From Lachnospiraceae bacterium OM04-12BH (GTDB lineage Bacteria; Bacillota; Clostridia; Lachnospirales; Lachnospiraceae), in the NCBI GenBank assembly GCA_003490145.1, contig QULQ01000004.1, forward strand, positions 1-64,000: a DNA stretch of 64,000 nucleotides, written 5' to 3'. This document shows, one piece after another, positions 25,755-35,693 of this stretch (position 1 is the first letter of the stretch; each line of letters starts with the position of its first letter). Under the pieces are notes generated by a model. The model did not search any database, had not been told where the DNA came from, and saw only the letters and a program-made list of their open reading frames with translations. Position numbers and translations under genes: made by a program.

Positions 25755-28001
25755 ATGAAGGAAAAGAAATATGCGGATGTCATTATTGACATTTCCCATG
25801 AAAAGGTAGATCGGACCTTTCAATATAAAATACCGGAAGCCTTAAGAGAGACGGTGCTTGTGGGAACCAGTGTGATGGTGCCCTTTGGAAGGGGAAACCG
25901 TCTTACGGCCGGTTATGTGGTGGAGATCACAGATCAGGCAGAGTTTGACGAAGAAAAAATGAAAGAGATCTACAGCCTGTCAAAGCAGAAGGTTTCTCCG
26001 TCAGAGGATGCGTTGAAGCTGGCAGTCTTTCTGAAGGAAACCTATGGCTCCACTATGATCGCTGCCCTGAAGACAGTGCTTCCTGTGAAGAGGGAAGTAA
26101 AGGCGAAGGAAAAGAAAACGATCGTACGGCAGATGACCGGGGAAGAGATCCGTTCACTTCTTGCAGAGAGCATAAGGAAGCATCAGACGGGAAAGACAAG
26201 GTTTTTGGCAGCGCTGACAGAAGAAAAAGAGCTTCCTTATGAACTGGTGACAGGAAAACTCCATATAGCACCATCGACTATAAAAAGCCTGATCTCACAG
26301 CAGGTGATTACAGTAGAGACAGAGAGCTATTATCGTAATCCGGTACGACTGGAAGCCGGCGGGAGGGAAGAAAAAAAACTCAGCAACGAGCAGCAGGCGA
26401 TCGTAGATACAGTGATCGCTGACAGGGATGCGGGGATCTGTAAAACCTACCTGATCCATGGTATTACCGGAAGCGGCAAAACAGAGGTATATCTTTCCCT
26501 CATAGAGGAAACGGTAAAAAGAGGAAGACAGTGTATCATGCTGATCCCTGAAATTGCCCTGACCTATCAGACCCTGCTTCGTTTTTACAAACGGTTTGGA
26601 GACCGGGTATCGGTCTTAAACTCCAGCCTTTCCGAGGGGGAGAGGTATGACCAGTGTGAGCGGGCAAGAAAAGGTGAGATTGATGTGATCATAGGGCCAA
26701 GATCAGCTCTGTTTGTACCTTTTGAAAAGCTTGGCATGATCGTGATCGATGAGGAACACGAGCCAAGCTATAAAAGTGAGACCATGCCAAGATATCATGC
26801 AAGGGAAACCGCAGAGTACCTTGCTTCTCTTAAAGGAGCCAGTCTTGTGCTTGGCTCTGCCACACCTTCCCTGGAGGCTTACAGCAGGGCAAAAAAGGGT
26901 GAATATGAGCTCTTTACCCTGACAAGGAGACTGACAGGCGGCAGGCTGGCAGATGTTTCAGTCGTGGATCTCAGAAAAGAGCTGAAGGAGGGCAACCGCT
27001 CTATTTTCAGCAGAAAGCTGCAGAAGCTGATAGAGGACAGACTATCCAGAAAGGAACAGATCATGCTGTTCCTGAACCGGAGAGGCTATGCAGGCTTTGT
27101 GTCCTGCAGATCCTGCGGACTCGTGATGAAGTGTCCCCACTGTGATGTATCTCTTTCACAGCACAGAGGTGGAAAATTAATATGTCATTACTGCGGATAT
27201 GAAATGCAGGAGCCAAAGAAGTGTCCGTCCTGTGGATCGCCCTATATCCTGGGCTTTAAGGCTGGAACCCAGCAGATCGAGGATCAGATCAGGAAGAGAT
27301 TTCCGGGGGCAGGAGTGCTCCGTATGGATGCAGATACGACCCGGAGAAAAGGAAGCTATGAGGAGATTCTTTCTTCCTTTGCCGGGGAGGAAGCAGATAT
27401 TCTCCTTGGAACCCAGATGATCGTAAAGGGACATGATTTCCCAAAGGTGACGCTGATGGGCGTGCTGGCAGCGGATCTTTCCTTAAATGACAGTGATTAT
27501 CACTGCGGGGAGAGAACCTTTCAGCTTCTGACCCAGGCGGCAGGCAGAGCCGGGAGAGGGGTAAGGAAGGGAGAGGTAGTGATACAGACCTATCAGCCGG
27601 ATCATTACAGCATTACCCTTGCTGCAAACCAGGACTACGAGGCTTTTTATGAAGAGGAAATGGGATATCGTGAGCTTATGGGATATCCCCCGGCAGAGCA
27701 TCTGCTGGCGATCCTGTTTACTTCAAAGGAGGAAGGGCAGGCTCTCGCGGCAGCAGAAGAAACAGGCAGGATCCTCAGAAACTATCAGGAAGAAAGTGGC
27801 AGATCAGATGGTTCTGTTATCGGACCGTCGAAAGCTGCAGTCTCCAAAATAAATGATATATATCGTTTTGTGATATACTGTAAGGAAAAGGATTATCAGA
27901 AACTGCTGATCTATAAGGAGCTGACAGAAAACTACAGAAAAAATCTGCCGGGAAACAGCGCATTTGTACAGTTTGATTTTGACCCGGTAAACACATATTG
28001 A
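25755..28001 (+). CDS. priA: Primosomal helicase PriA
   Basis: A 748-residue superfamily 2 helicase that reloads the replisome at stalled forks. In order: a 3'-DNA-end binding domain (1-100), a winged-helix, helicase lobe 1 with the P-loop GITGSGKTEVY and DEEH box (VIDEEHEPSYK), GSATPSLEAY, a zinc-binding insertion with four CxxC pairs (CRSCGLVMKCPHC, CHYCG, CPSCGS), and lobe 2 with TQMIVKGHDFPKVTLMG and QAAGRAGRG. It starts 18 nt after murE, with AGGAG. Confidence 0.95.
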   Translation: MKEKKYADVIIDISHEKVDRTFQYKIPEALRETVLVGTSVMVPFGRGNRLTAGYVVEITDQAEFDEEKMKEIYSLSKQKVSPSEDALKLAVFLKETYGSTMIAALKTVLPVKREVKAKEKKTIVRQMTGEEIRSLLAESIRKHQTGKTRFLAALTEEKELPYELVTGKLHIAPSTIKSLISQQVITVETESYYRNPVRLEAGGREEKKLSNEQQAIVDTVIADRDAGICKTYLIHGITGSGKTEVYLSLIEETVKRGRQCIMLIPEIALTYQTLLRFYKRFGDRVSVLNSSLSEGERYDQCERARKGEIDVIIGPRSALFVPFEKLGMIVIDEEHEPSYKSETMPRYHARETAEYLASLKGASLVLGSATPSLEAYSRAKKGEYELFTLTRRLTGGRLADVSVVDLRKELKEGNRSIFSRKLQKLIEDRLSRKEQIMLFLNRRGYAGFVSCRSCGLVMKCPHCDVSLSQHRGGKLICHYCGYEMQEPKKCPSCGSPYILGFKAGTQQIEDQIRKRFPGAGVLRMDADTTRRKGSYEEILSSFAGEEADILLGTQMIVKGHDFPKVTLMGVLAADLSLNDSDYHCGERTFQLLTQAAGRAGRGVRKGEVVIQTYQPDHYSITLAANQDYEAFYEEEMGYRELMGYPPAEHLLAILFTSKEEGQALAAAEETGRILRNYQEESGRSDGSVIGPSKAAVSKINDIYRFVIYCKEKDYQKLLIYKELTENYRKNLPGNSAFVQFDFDPVNTY

Positions 28002-28022
28002 CGACAGAAGGGATGGAGAGGA

Positions 28023-28496
28023 ATGGCAATCAGAAATATCAGGGAAATGGGTGATCCGGTTTTAAACAAGACCTGTAAGCCGGTCACAGAGGTAACGGAA
28101 AGAATCGCGGAGCTGATCGAAGACATGTTTGAGACCATGTATGATGCGGACGGAGTCGGACTGGCAGCGCCTCAGGTGGGAATCCTGAAGCGGATCGTAG
28201 TCATTGACGTAACAGGAGAGGATCCGATCCTGCTGATCAATCCGGTTATTATCGAGACAAGCGGAGAACAGACCGGCAATGAAGGCTGCCTTTCCCTGCC
28301 GGGCAAGACCGGCGTGGTAACAAGACCGAATTATGTAAAGGTCAGAGCTTATGATGAAGAGATGAAGCCCTTTGAAATTGAAGGAACAGAGCTGCTGGCA
28401 AGAGCTTTCTGCCATGAGATCGATCATCTGGACGGTCACCTTTATGTGGAAAAGGTAGAGGGCGAACTGATGAGTACAGAAAGCCCGGAGCAGTAA
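28023..28496 (+). CDS. def: Peptide deformylase
   Basis: A 157-residue metalloenzyme that removes the formyl group from nascent proteins. All three motifs are present: GVGLAAPQVG (about 42-51), EGCLSLPG (about 86-93, Cys metal ligand) and HEIDHLDG (about 130-137, two His ligands and catalytic Glu). It lies between priA and fmt, the conserved neighbour that supplies the formyl group. Confidence 0.96.
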   Translation: MAIRNIREMGDPVLNKTCKPVTEVTERIAELIEDMFETMYDADGVGLAAPQVGILKRIVVIDVTGEDPILLINPVIIETSGEQTGNEGCLSLPGKTGVVTRPNYVKVRAYDEEMKPFEIEGTELLARAFCHEIDHLDGHLYVEKVEGELMSTESPEQ

Positions 28497-28513
28497 TGTA
28501 AGGAGAGGTTCGG

Positions 28514-29452
28514 ATGAAGATTATTTATATGGGAACACCGGATTTTGCGGTAGCGCCGCTTGAGGCGATCCTGAAAGCCGGACACGAAGTGACGGCAGTA
28601 GTGACACAGCCTGACAGACAGAAAGGAAGAGGCCGGGAGGTGCAGTATTCACCGGTGAAGGAATGCGCCCTGTCCTATGGTATTCCGGTGCTGCAGCCTT
28701 TGAAAATCAAAGAAAAGGATGCCGTAGAGGAACTTAGGAAGTATCCGGCAGATATCTTCGTAGTGGCAGCTTTCGGACAGCTGTTATCAGAAGAAATTTT
28801 AAATATGCCAAGGCTTGGCTGTATCAATATCCATGCCTCCCTCCTTCCGGCTTACCGGGGAGCAGCGCCGATCCAGTGGTGTGTGATCAACGGGGAAGAG
28901 AAGACCGGAGTGACCATCATGCAGATGGCAAAGGGAATGGATACCGGAGATATTCTTCTGCAGAAGGAAGTTGTCCTTGATGAAAAGGAAACCGGCGGCA
29001 GCCTGTTTGACAGATTGATGGAAACTGGTGCGGAGCTGATCGTGGAAGTTCTGCCAAAGATCGAGGCTGGAGAGCTTACTCCTGTGGTACAGAAGGAAGA
29101 ACTGGCAACCTATGCAGGAAAGATCACAAAGGATATGGGAAACATCGACTTTGCGAAGTCTGCCGTGACCATTGAAAGACTGATCCGGGGCTTGAACCCC
29201 TGGCCCAGTGCTTTTACCCATTATAAAGGAAAGATACTGAAAATCTGGGAAGCTGATGTGGTGTCAGAATGTGCAAATGCAGAAAATCCGGTTCCCGGCA
29301 CAGTGATCGCCATGGATAAGGAATCCTTTACGCTGGCAACAGGAGAGGGTGCCCTGAGGATCAGATCCCTGCAGCCTGAGGGAAAGAAAAGGATGAGCTG
29401 TGCGGAGTTTATGAGGGGCTATGAGGTAAAAGAGGGAGAAGCATTACACTGA
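28514..29452 (+). CDS. fmt: Methionyl-tRNA formyltransferase
   Basis: A 312-residue enzyme that formylates initiator Met-tRNA using 10-formyl-tetrahydrofolate. It opens with IIYMGTPDFAVAPLEAIL and has the catalytic region CINIHASLLPAYRGAAPIQW (Asn-His-Ser with the SLLPxYRG loop, about 105-124), KGMDTGDIL, and the C-terminal tRNA-binding domain (about 205-310). It follows def by 17 nt with AGGAG. Confidence 0.96.
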   Translation: MKIIYMGTPDFAVAPLEAILKAGHEVTAVVTQPDRQKGRGREVQYSPVKECALSYGIPVLQPLKIKEKDAVEELRKYPADIFVVAAFGQLLSEEILNMPRLGCINIHASLLPAYRGAAPIQWCVINGEEKTGVTIMQMAKGMDTGDILLQKEVVLDEKETGGSLFDRLMETGAELIVEVLPKIEAGELTPVVQKEELATYAGKITKDMGNIDFAKSAVTIERLIRGLNPWPSAFTHYKGKILKIWEADVVSECANAENPVPGTVIAMDKESFTLATGEGALRIRSLQPEGKKRMSCAEFMRGYEVKEGEALH

Positions 29453-29486
29453 TCAGAAAAGCGGATCAGAAAAGGAGAGATGAAAC

Positions 29487-30212
29487 ATGGGCTATTATTA
29501 TGGTTTTGACCCAACTTATATTCTGGTAATCATTGGTGCTGTTATTTGTATGCTGGCAAGCAGCAACGTCAATAATACCTACAGAAAGTATGCGAAGATC
29601 AGAAGCAGAAGCGGAATGACAGGCGCAGAGGCAGCGGCGAGGATCCTTGCCATGTCGGGGATCCATGACGTATCGATCCAGCATATCAGCGGAGATCTGA
29701 CAGATCATTATGATCCGTCAAAAAAGGTTCTGCGGCTTTCCGATGCGGTATATGATTCCCATTCGGTAGCGGCGATCGGTGTGGCAGCCCATGAATGCGG
29801 TCATGCTGTGCAGCATCAAAAGGGATATCTGCCGCTGAAGCTGAGATCCCTTCTGGTACCGGCGGCAAATCTTGGTTCAAAGCTTGGTCTTCCTATCGTT
29901 ATCCTTGGACTGATCCTTGGAATCGGCTTCCGGCTCCCAAATGGCGATTATTTTTCATTAGCCATGCTTGGTGTATGGATCTTTTCCCTGGCGGTGCTGT
30001 TCCAGATCGTAACACTGCCGGTAGAGTTCAATGCTTCCAGAAGGGCGCTTTCCATGCTTCGTGACTATGGCATGCTGTCTTCGGATGAGATTGGGGACTG
30101 CAGAAATGTACTGACGGCAGCAGCACTCACCTATGTGGCTGCGGCAGCTTCTTCTGTTTTACAGCTGCTGCGACTGCTGATGCTGAGTAACCGCAGAAGG
30201 GACAGAGATTAG
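29487..30212 (+). CDS. Membrane zinc metallopeptidase (YugP/PF04298 family)
   Basis: A 241-residue membrane protein with an N-terminal hydrophobic segment (about 9-26), the zinc-protease motif AAHECGHAVQHQ (about 95-106), and two or three further hydrophobic segments after residue 125. It matches the neutral zinc metallopeptidase family that includes B. subtilis YugP. The substrate is unknown. Its place between fmt and rsmB is conserved in Clostridia, which suggests shared expression rather than shared function. Confidence 0.87.
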   Translation: MGYYYGFDPTYILVIIGAVICMLASSNVNNTYRKYAKIRSRSGMTGAEAAARILAMSGIHDVSIQHISGDLTDHYDPSKKVLRLSDAVYDSHSVAAIGVAAHECGHAVQHQKGYLPLKLRSLLVPAANLGSKLGLPIVILGLILGIGFRLPNGDYFSLAMLGVWIFSLAVLFQIVTLPVEFNASRRALSMLRDYGMLSSDEIGDCRNVLTAAALTYVAAAASSVLQLLRLLMLSNRRRDRD

Positions 30213-30226
30213 GAAGGCATACCGGA

Positions 30227-31588
30227 TTGGAAAATATAAGGGAGCTGGCAGTGGATATGCTGGCAGAGATTATGGAAGAAGGAAGCTACTGTCATCTGGT
30301 GATCCGCAGTGTGCTTCAGAAATATAATTATAGAGACAGCCGGGATAAGGCGTTCTTAAAACGGCTGGTAGAGGGAACCGTGGAGAGATGTATCCAGATC
30401 GATTATGTGCTGGATCAGTTTTCCAAAGTGCCCACAGTCAAAATGAAACCATTTATACGGAATCTGCTGCGAAGCAGTGTATATCAGCTTCTGTTCATGG
30501 ACAGTGTACCGGATCGGGCTGTGTGCAATGAAGCGGTAAAGCTTGCAGGAAAAAGAGGCTTCCGCCAGCTTTCCGGCTTTGTTAATGGGGTGCTGCGTAA
30601 TATTGCCAGAAATAAAGAACAGATCCGTTTTCCGGAGGAAGAGAAGGATCTGGTAAAGGCACTTTCCGTGAAGTTTTCCATGCCTGCATGGCTTGTTGAA
30701 AAGCTTCTGAAAGAGCAGGGAGAAGAGAAGACACGAAGGATGCTGGAAGCATTTCTGCAGACAAAGCCTGTGACGATCAGACTGAAAGAGGATCTTTCTG
30801 CATCTGAAAAGGAAAGGCTGATCTCAGCCATTGAAAAGACCGGCTGTAAGATGTCGGCACATCCTTATTTACCTTATGCGTACTGTATCGAAGGAGCAGA
30901 AGGGCTTTTGGCACTCCCTGGCTTTGAGGAAGGCTTGTTCCAGGTGCAGGATGTGAGCAGTATGCTGGTTTGTGAATGTGCCGGGATCCGGGAGGGTGAC
31001 AGGATCCTTGATCTCTGCGCAGCACCGGGAGGCAAGAGCATTCATGCAGCACAGAAGCTGAAAGGGACAGGACTTGTGGTCTCCAGGGATATCAGTGAGG
31101 AGAAGACAGCACTGATCCGTGAAAACCAGCAGAGAATGAAAATACAGAATATGGAAGTCTCAGAAGGAGACGCCAGGATCTTTTGCGAGGAAGATAAAGA
31201 AGTCTATGACGTGGTACTGGCAGACCTTCCCTGCTCCGGACTTGGTATTATGGGAAAGAAGCCGGATATCCGCTATCATGCGAAAAAAGAGGGACTTGAG
31301 AGCCTTAAGGCGCTGCAGCGTGAGATCCTCAAAAACGCTGTTTCCTATGTAAAGCCCGGCGGCATACTTCTTTACAGTACCTGTACCATCAACCAGGGAG
31401 AAAATGAAGAAAATGCAGTGTGGCTTACCAGGCAGTTCCCTTTCGGGCTGGAATCCCTTTCCCCGTATCTGCCAGAGGTACTGAAGGAAGAGGGAAAAGA
31501 TGGCATGTTACAGCTTATTCCCGGAGTACATGAGACGGACGGCTTTTTTATTGCCAGACTGAAAAAACAGGAGAATAAACAGACATGA
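30227..31588 (+). CDS. rsmB: 16S rRNA m5C967 methyltransferase RsmB
   Basis: A 453-residue SAM-dependent methyltransferase. Start is a TTG at 30227 behind AGGAAGG. It has an N-terminal NusB-like RNA-binding domain (1-140), then the methyltransferase domain with LDLCAAPGGKSIHAAQ (motif I, about 258), DLPCSGLGIMGKKPD (motif IV, with the PC cysteine, about 333) and YSTCTINQGENE (motif VI, catalytic TC cysteine). Its stop overlaps the rlmN start by 4 nt (ATGA), so the two are translationally coupled. Confidence 0.95.
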   Translation: MENIRELAVDMLAEIMEEGSYCHLVIRSVLQKYNYRDSRDKAFLKRLVEGTVERCIQIDYVLDQFSKVPTVKMKPFIRNLLRSSVYQLLFMDSVPDRAVCNEAVKLAGKRGFRQLSGFVNGVLRNIARNKEQIRFPEEEKDLVKALSVKFSMPAWLVEKLLKEQGEEKTRRMLEAFLQTKPVTIRLKEDLSASEKERLISAIEKTGCKMSAHPYLPYAYCIEGAEGLLALPGFEEGLFQVQDVSSMLVCECAGIREGDRILDLCAAPGGKSIHAAQKLKGTGLVVSRDISEEKTALIRENQQRMKIQNMEVSEGDARIFCEEDKEVYDVVLADLPCSGLGIMGKKPDIRYHAKKEGLESLKALQREILKNAVSYVKPGGILLYSTCTINQGENEENAVWLTRQFPFGLESLSPYLPEVLKEEGKDGMLQLIPGVHETDGFFIARLKKQENKQT

Positions 31589-32667
31589 TGGAACAGTCAG
31601 GTCTTTTAACGGAGAAAAAAACAGATATCAAGTCACTTACACTTCCGGAGCTGACGGCTGAGATGGAAGCCATGGGAGAAAAGAAATTCAGGGCAGGACA
31701 GCTATATCAGTGGATGCACCAGAAGCTGGCAGGGGATTATGAGGAAATGACCAATATCCCGGCAGCACTGAAGGAAAAATGCCGGGAGAGATTTACCTAT
31801 ACTTCCCTGATCTGCGTCAGGGAACAGATCTCAAAGATTGATGGAACAAGGAAATATCTGTTCGGACTGTCTGACGGCAATGTAGTAGAGAGCGTTTTCA
31901 TGCGCTATAAGCATGGAAACAGCGTCTGCATTTCTTCACAGGTGGGGTGCCGGATGGGATGCCGGTTCTGTGCTTCCACCCTGGATGGCCTCGAGCGGAA
32001 TCTCCTGCCCTCTGAGATGCTGGATCAGATCTATGCCATTACGAGAATCACAGGTGAGAGGGTTTCCAATGTAGTTGTGATGGGAACAGGGGAACCTCTT
32101 GATAATTATGACAATCTGCTCCGGTTCCTGCGGCTTCTGACAGCAGAAGAGGGGCTGAACATTAGTCAGAGAAATGTGACTGTGTCCACCTGTGGCATTG
32201 TAGAAAAGATCAGGGAGCTTGCAGATGAAAAGCTGCAGATCACACTGGCACTTTCCCTGCATGCGACGACAGATGAGAAGAGAAGAAAGCTTATGCCCAT
32301 TGCTAATAAATACTCCATAAAGGAGCTGATGGAGGCCTGTGCCTATTACTTTAAACAGACAGGAAGACGGATTACCTTTGAATACAGTCTGGTAGGCGGG
32401 GTGAATGATACCTCGGAGGATGCCAGAGAACTGATCGCCCTGATCAGTCCCTTAAACTGCCATGTGAATCTGATCCCGGTGAACCCGATCAAGGAAAGAA
32501 ACTATGTACAGTCAGAGGAGAAGGCCGTTCTGCGGTTTAAAAAGACGCTTGAACTCTCCGGAAATAATGCTACAATTAGGAGAGAACTGGGCAGAGATAT
32601 TGATGGTGCCTGCGGACAGCTGCGGCGCAGACATATAGAAGAGACACCACAGGAGGTAGGAAAGTGA
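31585..32667 (+). CDS. rlmN: 23S rRNA m2A2503 / tRNA m2A37 methyltransferase RlmN
   Basis: A 360-residue radical-SAM enzyme. The cluster motif is CRMGCRFCAST (about 121-131); GTGEPLDNYDN and STCGIVEKI follow, and the C-terminal cysteine that forms the methyl carrier is at the conserved position near 345 (GACGQL). It overlaps rsmB and the downstream phosphatase gene by 4 nt each, so translation is coupled on both sides. Confidence 0.96.
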   Translation: MMEQSGLLTEKKTDIKSLTLPELTAEMEAMGEKKFRAGQLYQWMHQKLAGDYEEMTNIPAALKEKCRERFTYTSLICVREQISKIDGTRKYLFGLSDGNVVESVFMRYKHGNSVCISSQVGCRMGCRFCASTLDGLERNLLPSEMLDQIYAITRITGERVSNVVVMGTGEPLDNYDNLLRFLRLLTAEEGLNISQRNVTVSTCGIVEKIRELADEKLQITLALSLHATTDEKRRKLMPIANKYSIKELMEACAYYFKQTGRRITFEYSLVGGVNDTSEDARELIALISPLNCHVNLIPVNPIKERNYVQSEEKAVLRFKKTLELSGNNATIRRELGRDIDGACGQLRRRHIEETPQEVGK

Positions 32668-33407
32668 TCAAGTCCTTTTCTGTAACGGATATCGGCAGAA
32701 AAAGAAAATTGAATCAGGATTTTGTATATTCATCAGATGAAGCTGTAGGCAACCTGAAGAACGTTTATATTGTTGCAGATGGTATGGGAGGTCATCAGGC
32801 GGGTGATTATGCTTCCAAGTGTACAGTGGAAACCATGGTACGGGAGATCAAAGGCTGCTTTGAACAGAGCCCCATCCGTATTTTAAGCAGGGCAATCCGG
32901 ATCGCCAATGATCAGGTGAGACGGAAAGCACGTGAAGATGAAAGCCTGTATGGTATGGGAACTACAGTAGTAGCAGCGACCGTTCTTGGTAAATATCTGC
33001 AGGTAGCAAATGTAGGTGACAGCAGACTTTATATCATTAATGAGGAAGTAAGACAGATTACAAGAGATCATTCCCTGGTGGAGGAAATGGTCAGGATGGG
33101 AGGCCTTGACAGAGAGGCAGCAAGAAACCATCCGGATAAGAATATTATTACCAGAGCAATTGGTGCAAGAGATACCATAGAGATTGACTTCTTTCATGAA
33201 GAACTGAAGAGTGGAGATCTGATACTTATGTGCTCTGACGGACTGACCAATATGTTAGAGGATGAAGAGATCGGCAGGATACTGAAGACTCCGGGTACGA
33301 TTGAGGAAAGAGCAGAGAGACTGATCGATGCGGCCAACCAGAACGGCGGCAGAGATAACATAGCGGTAATTCTGATTGATGCGTTCGCCAGAGAGAACGA
33401 AGATTAA
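32664..33407 (+). CDS. stp: PP2C-family serine/threonine protein phosphatase
   Basis: A 247-residue metal-dependent phosphatase. Motifs: RKLNQDF, VADGMGGHQAGDYAS (metal-binding Asp, about 38-52), ANVGDSRLYI, DHSLVEEMVRMG, CSDGLTNML and GGRDNIAVIL. Start GTG at 32664 overlaps the rlmN stop by 4 nt. It is paired with the PASTA kinase encoded 28 nt later, which it is expected to reverse. Together they tune cell-wall synthesis and division. Confidence 0.95.
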   Translation: MIKSFSVTDIGRKRKLNQDFVYSSDEAVGNLKNVYIVADGMGGHQAGDYASKCTVETMVREIKGCFEQSPIRILSRAIRIANDQVRRKAREDESLYGMGTTVVAATVLGKYLQVANVGDSRLYIINEEVRQITRDHSLVEEMVRMGGLDREAARNHPDKNIITRAIGARDTIEIDFFHEELKSGDLILMCSDGLTNMLEDEEIGRILKTPGTIEERAERLIDAANQNGGRDNIAVILIDAFARENED

Positions 33408-33434
33408 AGACCCACGAAGCATGGAGAGGTAAAC

Positions 33435-35690
33435 ATGATTAAGATAGGAATGATGATAGGAGACAGATACGAAATACTGGAAAAGATCGGTACAGGTGGT
33501 ATGTCCGATGTCTACAAGGCAAAGGATCATAAGCTGAACCGGTTTATTGCAGTGAAGGTATTAAAGCAGGAATTCAGTGAGAATGCCAATTTTGTATCCA
33601 AATTCAGAATAGAAGCACAGGCAGCAGCAGGCCTGATGCATCCCAATATCGTGAATGTATATGATGTCGGTGAAGAGGACGGTATTTATTATATTGTCAT
33701 GGAGCTTGTAGAGGGGATCACCCTCAAAAAGTATATCGAGAAAAAGGCCAGACTGTCGGTGAAGGAGGCAGTCAGTATTGCCATCCAGGTGAGCATGGGT
33801 ATCGAAGCTGCCCATAACAATCATATCATCCACAGGGATATCAAACCCCAGAATATTATGATCTCCAAGGAAGGCAAGGTAAAGGTAACAGATTTTGGTA
33901 TTGCCAAGGCAGCAACCAGTAATACTATTACCTCCAATGTGATGGGATCGGTACATTATACCTCACCGGAGCAGGCAAGAGGTGGATATTCAGATGAACG
34001 GAGTGATATCTATTCCCTTGGAATCACGATTTTTGAAATGCTGACGGGCAGAGTGCCCTTTAACGGGGAAACTACAGTGGCGATCGCCATTAAACATATT
34101 CAGGAGGATCTGCCTTCTCCAAGAGATTTCGTACCAGAGATCCCTGTCAGTGTAGAGCAGATCGTATTCAAATGCTGTCAGAAAAGTCCGGACAGACGTT
34201 ATCAGTCCATGGGTGAGCTGATCACGGATCTGAAGCGTTCCCTGATGACTCCTGATGAAAATTTTGTCAAGCAGGTCAATGCAGATGAGGAAGCATCCAC
34301 AAGAATGATCTCAGATAAGGATTATTCACAGATCAAGAAGCAGTCCGGCGCTTCCATTGAGGAAGCCATGCATCTTCGTAAGGAAGAGGAGGTGCGCAGA
34401 AATGTGCAGAAAAAACAGCAGCCCTCCGGACAGAAGAAAAAACAGCAGCCTTCCGGCAAGAAGCAGGTAAAGCGTAAGCCAAAGCCACAGCCCCAGCCGC
34501 CAAAGAAGGAGCGGGAGGACGTTTATCACAGCAGGAGAAAGTATGAACCTGATGAGGACTATGAAATTGATGAAGAGCTGGAAGAGGATGATGAGGAAGA
34601 AGAAACCACTTCTGGTATGGAAAGACTGACTACGATCCTTGCGATCGTGGCAGCCGTTATCATCGGCTGTATCATACTCTTTCTGGCAGGACGGGCGATC
34701 GGTCTGTTCCATACAGGAGGCCAGGACAGTGAAGAAGAGGTGACAGAGGAAAAGAAGCAGGTAGAAATGATCGATGTCGTTGGAAAGAACATTGATGATG
34801 TAAAGGTTGCCCTGCTCAATATAAACCTCACACCTGAGATCCAGTATGAAGAAAATACCCAGTATGCGCAGGGCATTGTCATCAAGGCCAGTGCGAATGT
34901 AGGGGAAATGGTAGATGAAGGAACCAACATCGTACTGACAGTCAGTGCAGGATCAGAAGGGATCGAGGTTCCAAAGGTAGTCGGACTTTCAGAGGCGGAG
35001 GCAGTTTCCAATCTGGAGCAGAAGGGCTTCCAGGTATCGAAGACATCTGCAGCTGACCAGTATATCCAGAAGGGAAATGTCATCAGCCAGTCACCGGAAG
35101 GGGGAAGTAAAGCTTTTTCCGGGGCTACGGTTACGATCTGCATCAGTACAGGCATTGAAAATGCCAAGATTTCAGTACCGGATGTGATGGGAAAAAGTGA
35201 AGATGAGGCCATGAGTATTCTGGTGGAAGCCGGTCTCCAGCTTGGCAGTGTAACAGAGGTTACGAACAATAACACAGATTATCTCGGACTTGTATGCTAT
35301 CAGAGCTATTCTGCAAGAACCTATGTAGATGCGGGTACCAGGGTAGATATTCATGTCAGTGTAGGCCCTGCGCAGGCAACCTACCGTTTTACAGACAGTA
35401 TTACACCGCCAACCAGTGCGGAGGATCCTAATTACAAATCGGGAACAATGGTGACAGTGACACTGATGGCAGATGACGGGACGCAGCTGATGAGTACGCA
35501 GACATCTTCATTCCCTATTGCACAGCAGAATATTACCGGGATCAAGACCAGTACCGGCTATATTCTTTTCCAGTATCAGAACACGATAGAAGGTTCCACG
35601 ATCACAAATGAGGACGGCAGTGTCACAACCACGGAAGGATCGACAGAGAATAAAGAGATCCGCCGTGCAGTAAACTTTGTACAGGAGTAG
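33435..35690 (+). CDS. prkC: PASTA-domain serine/threonine kinase (PrkC/PknB type)
   Basis: A 751-residue membrane kinase that senses peptidoglycan fragments or lipid II outside and phosphorylates proteins inside. The kinase domain (10-275) has the Gly-loop GTGGMSDVYKA, VKVL, catalytic HRDIKPQNI and DFGIAKA. A basic Lys/Gln/Pro linker with repeated QQPSG (about 325-360) and an acidic stretch precede one transmembrane helix (about 395-420). Outside are three PASTA repeats (about 435-640: DVVGKNIDDVKVAL, VPKVVGLSEAEAVSNL, VPDVMGKSEDEAMSIL) and a C-terminal beta domain. Confidence 0.95.
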   Translation: MIKIGMMIGDRYEILEKIGTGGMSDVYKAKDHKLNRFIAVKVLKQEFSENANFVSKFRIEAQAAAGLMHPNIVNVYDVGEEDGIYYIVMELVEGITLKKYIEKKARLSVKEAVSIAIQVSMGIEAAHNNHIIHRDIKPQNIMISKEGKVKVTDFGIAKAATSNTITSNVMGSVHYTSPEQARGGYSDERSDIYSLGITIFEMLTGRVPFNGETTVAIAIKHIQEDLPSPRDFVPEIPVSVEQIVFKCCQKSPDRRYQSMGELITDLKRSLMTPDENFVKQVNADEEASTRMISDKDYSQIKKQSGASIEEAMHLRKEEEVRRNVQKKQQPSGQKKKQQPSGKKQVKRKPKPQPQPPKKEREDVYHSRRKYEPDEDYEIDEELEEDDEEEETTSGMERLTTILAIVAAVIIGCIILFLAGRAIGLFHTGGQDSEEEVTEEKKQVEMIDVVGKNIDDVKVALLNINLTPEIQYEENTQYAQGIVIKASANVGEMVDEGTNIVLTVSAGSEGIEVPKVVGLSEAEAVSNLEQKGFQVSKTSAADQYIQKGNVISQSPEGGSKAFSGATVTICISTGIENAKISVPDVMGKSEDEAMSILVEAGLQLGSVTEVTNNNTDYLGLVCYQSYSARTYVDAGTRVDIHVSVGPAQATYRFTDSITPPTSAEDPNYKSGTMVTVTLMADDGTQLMSTQTSSFPIAQQNITGIKTSTGYILFQYQNTIEGSTITNEDGSVTTTEGSTENKEIRRAVNFVQE

Positions 35691-35693
35691 GGC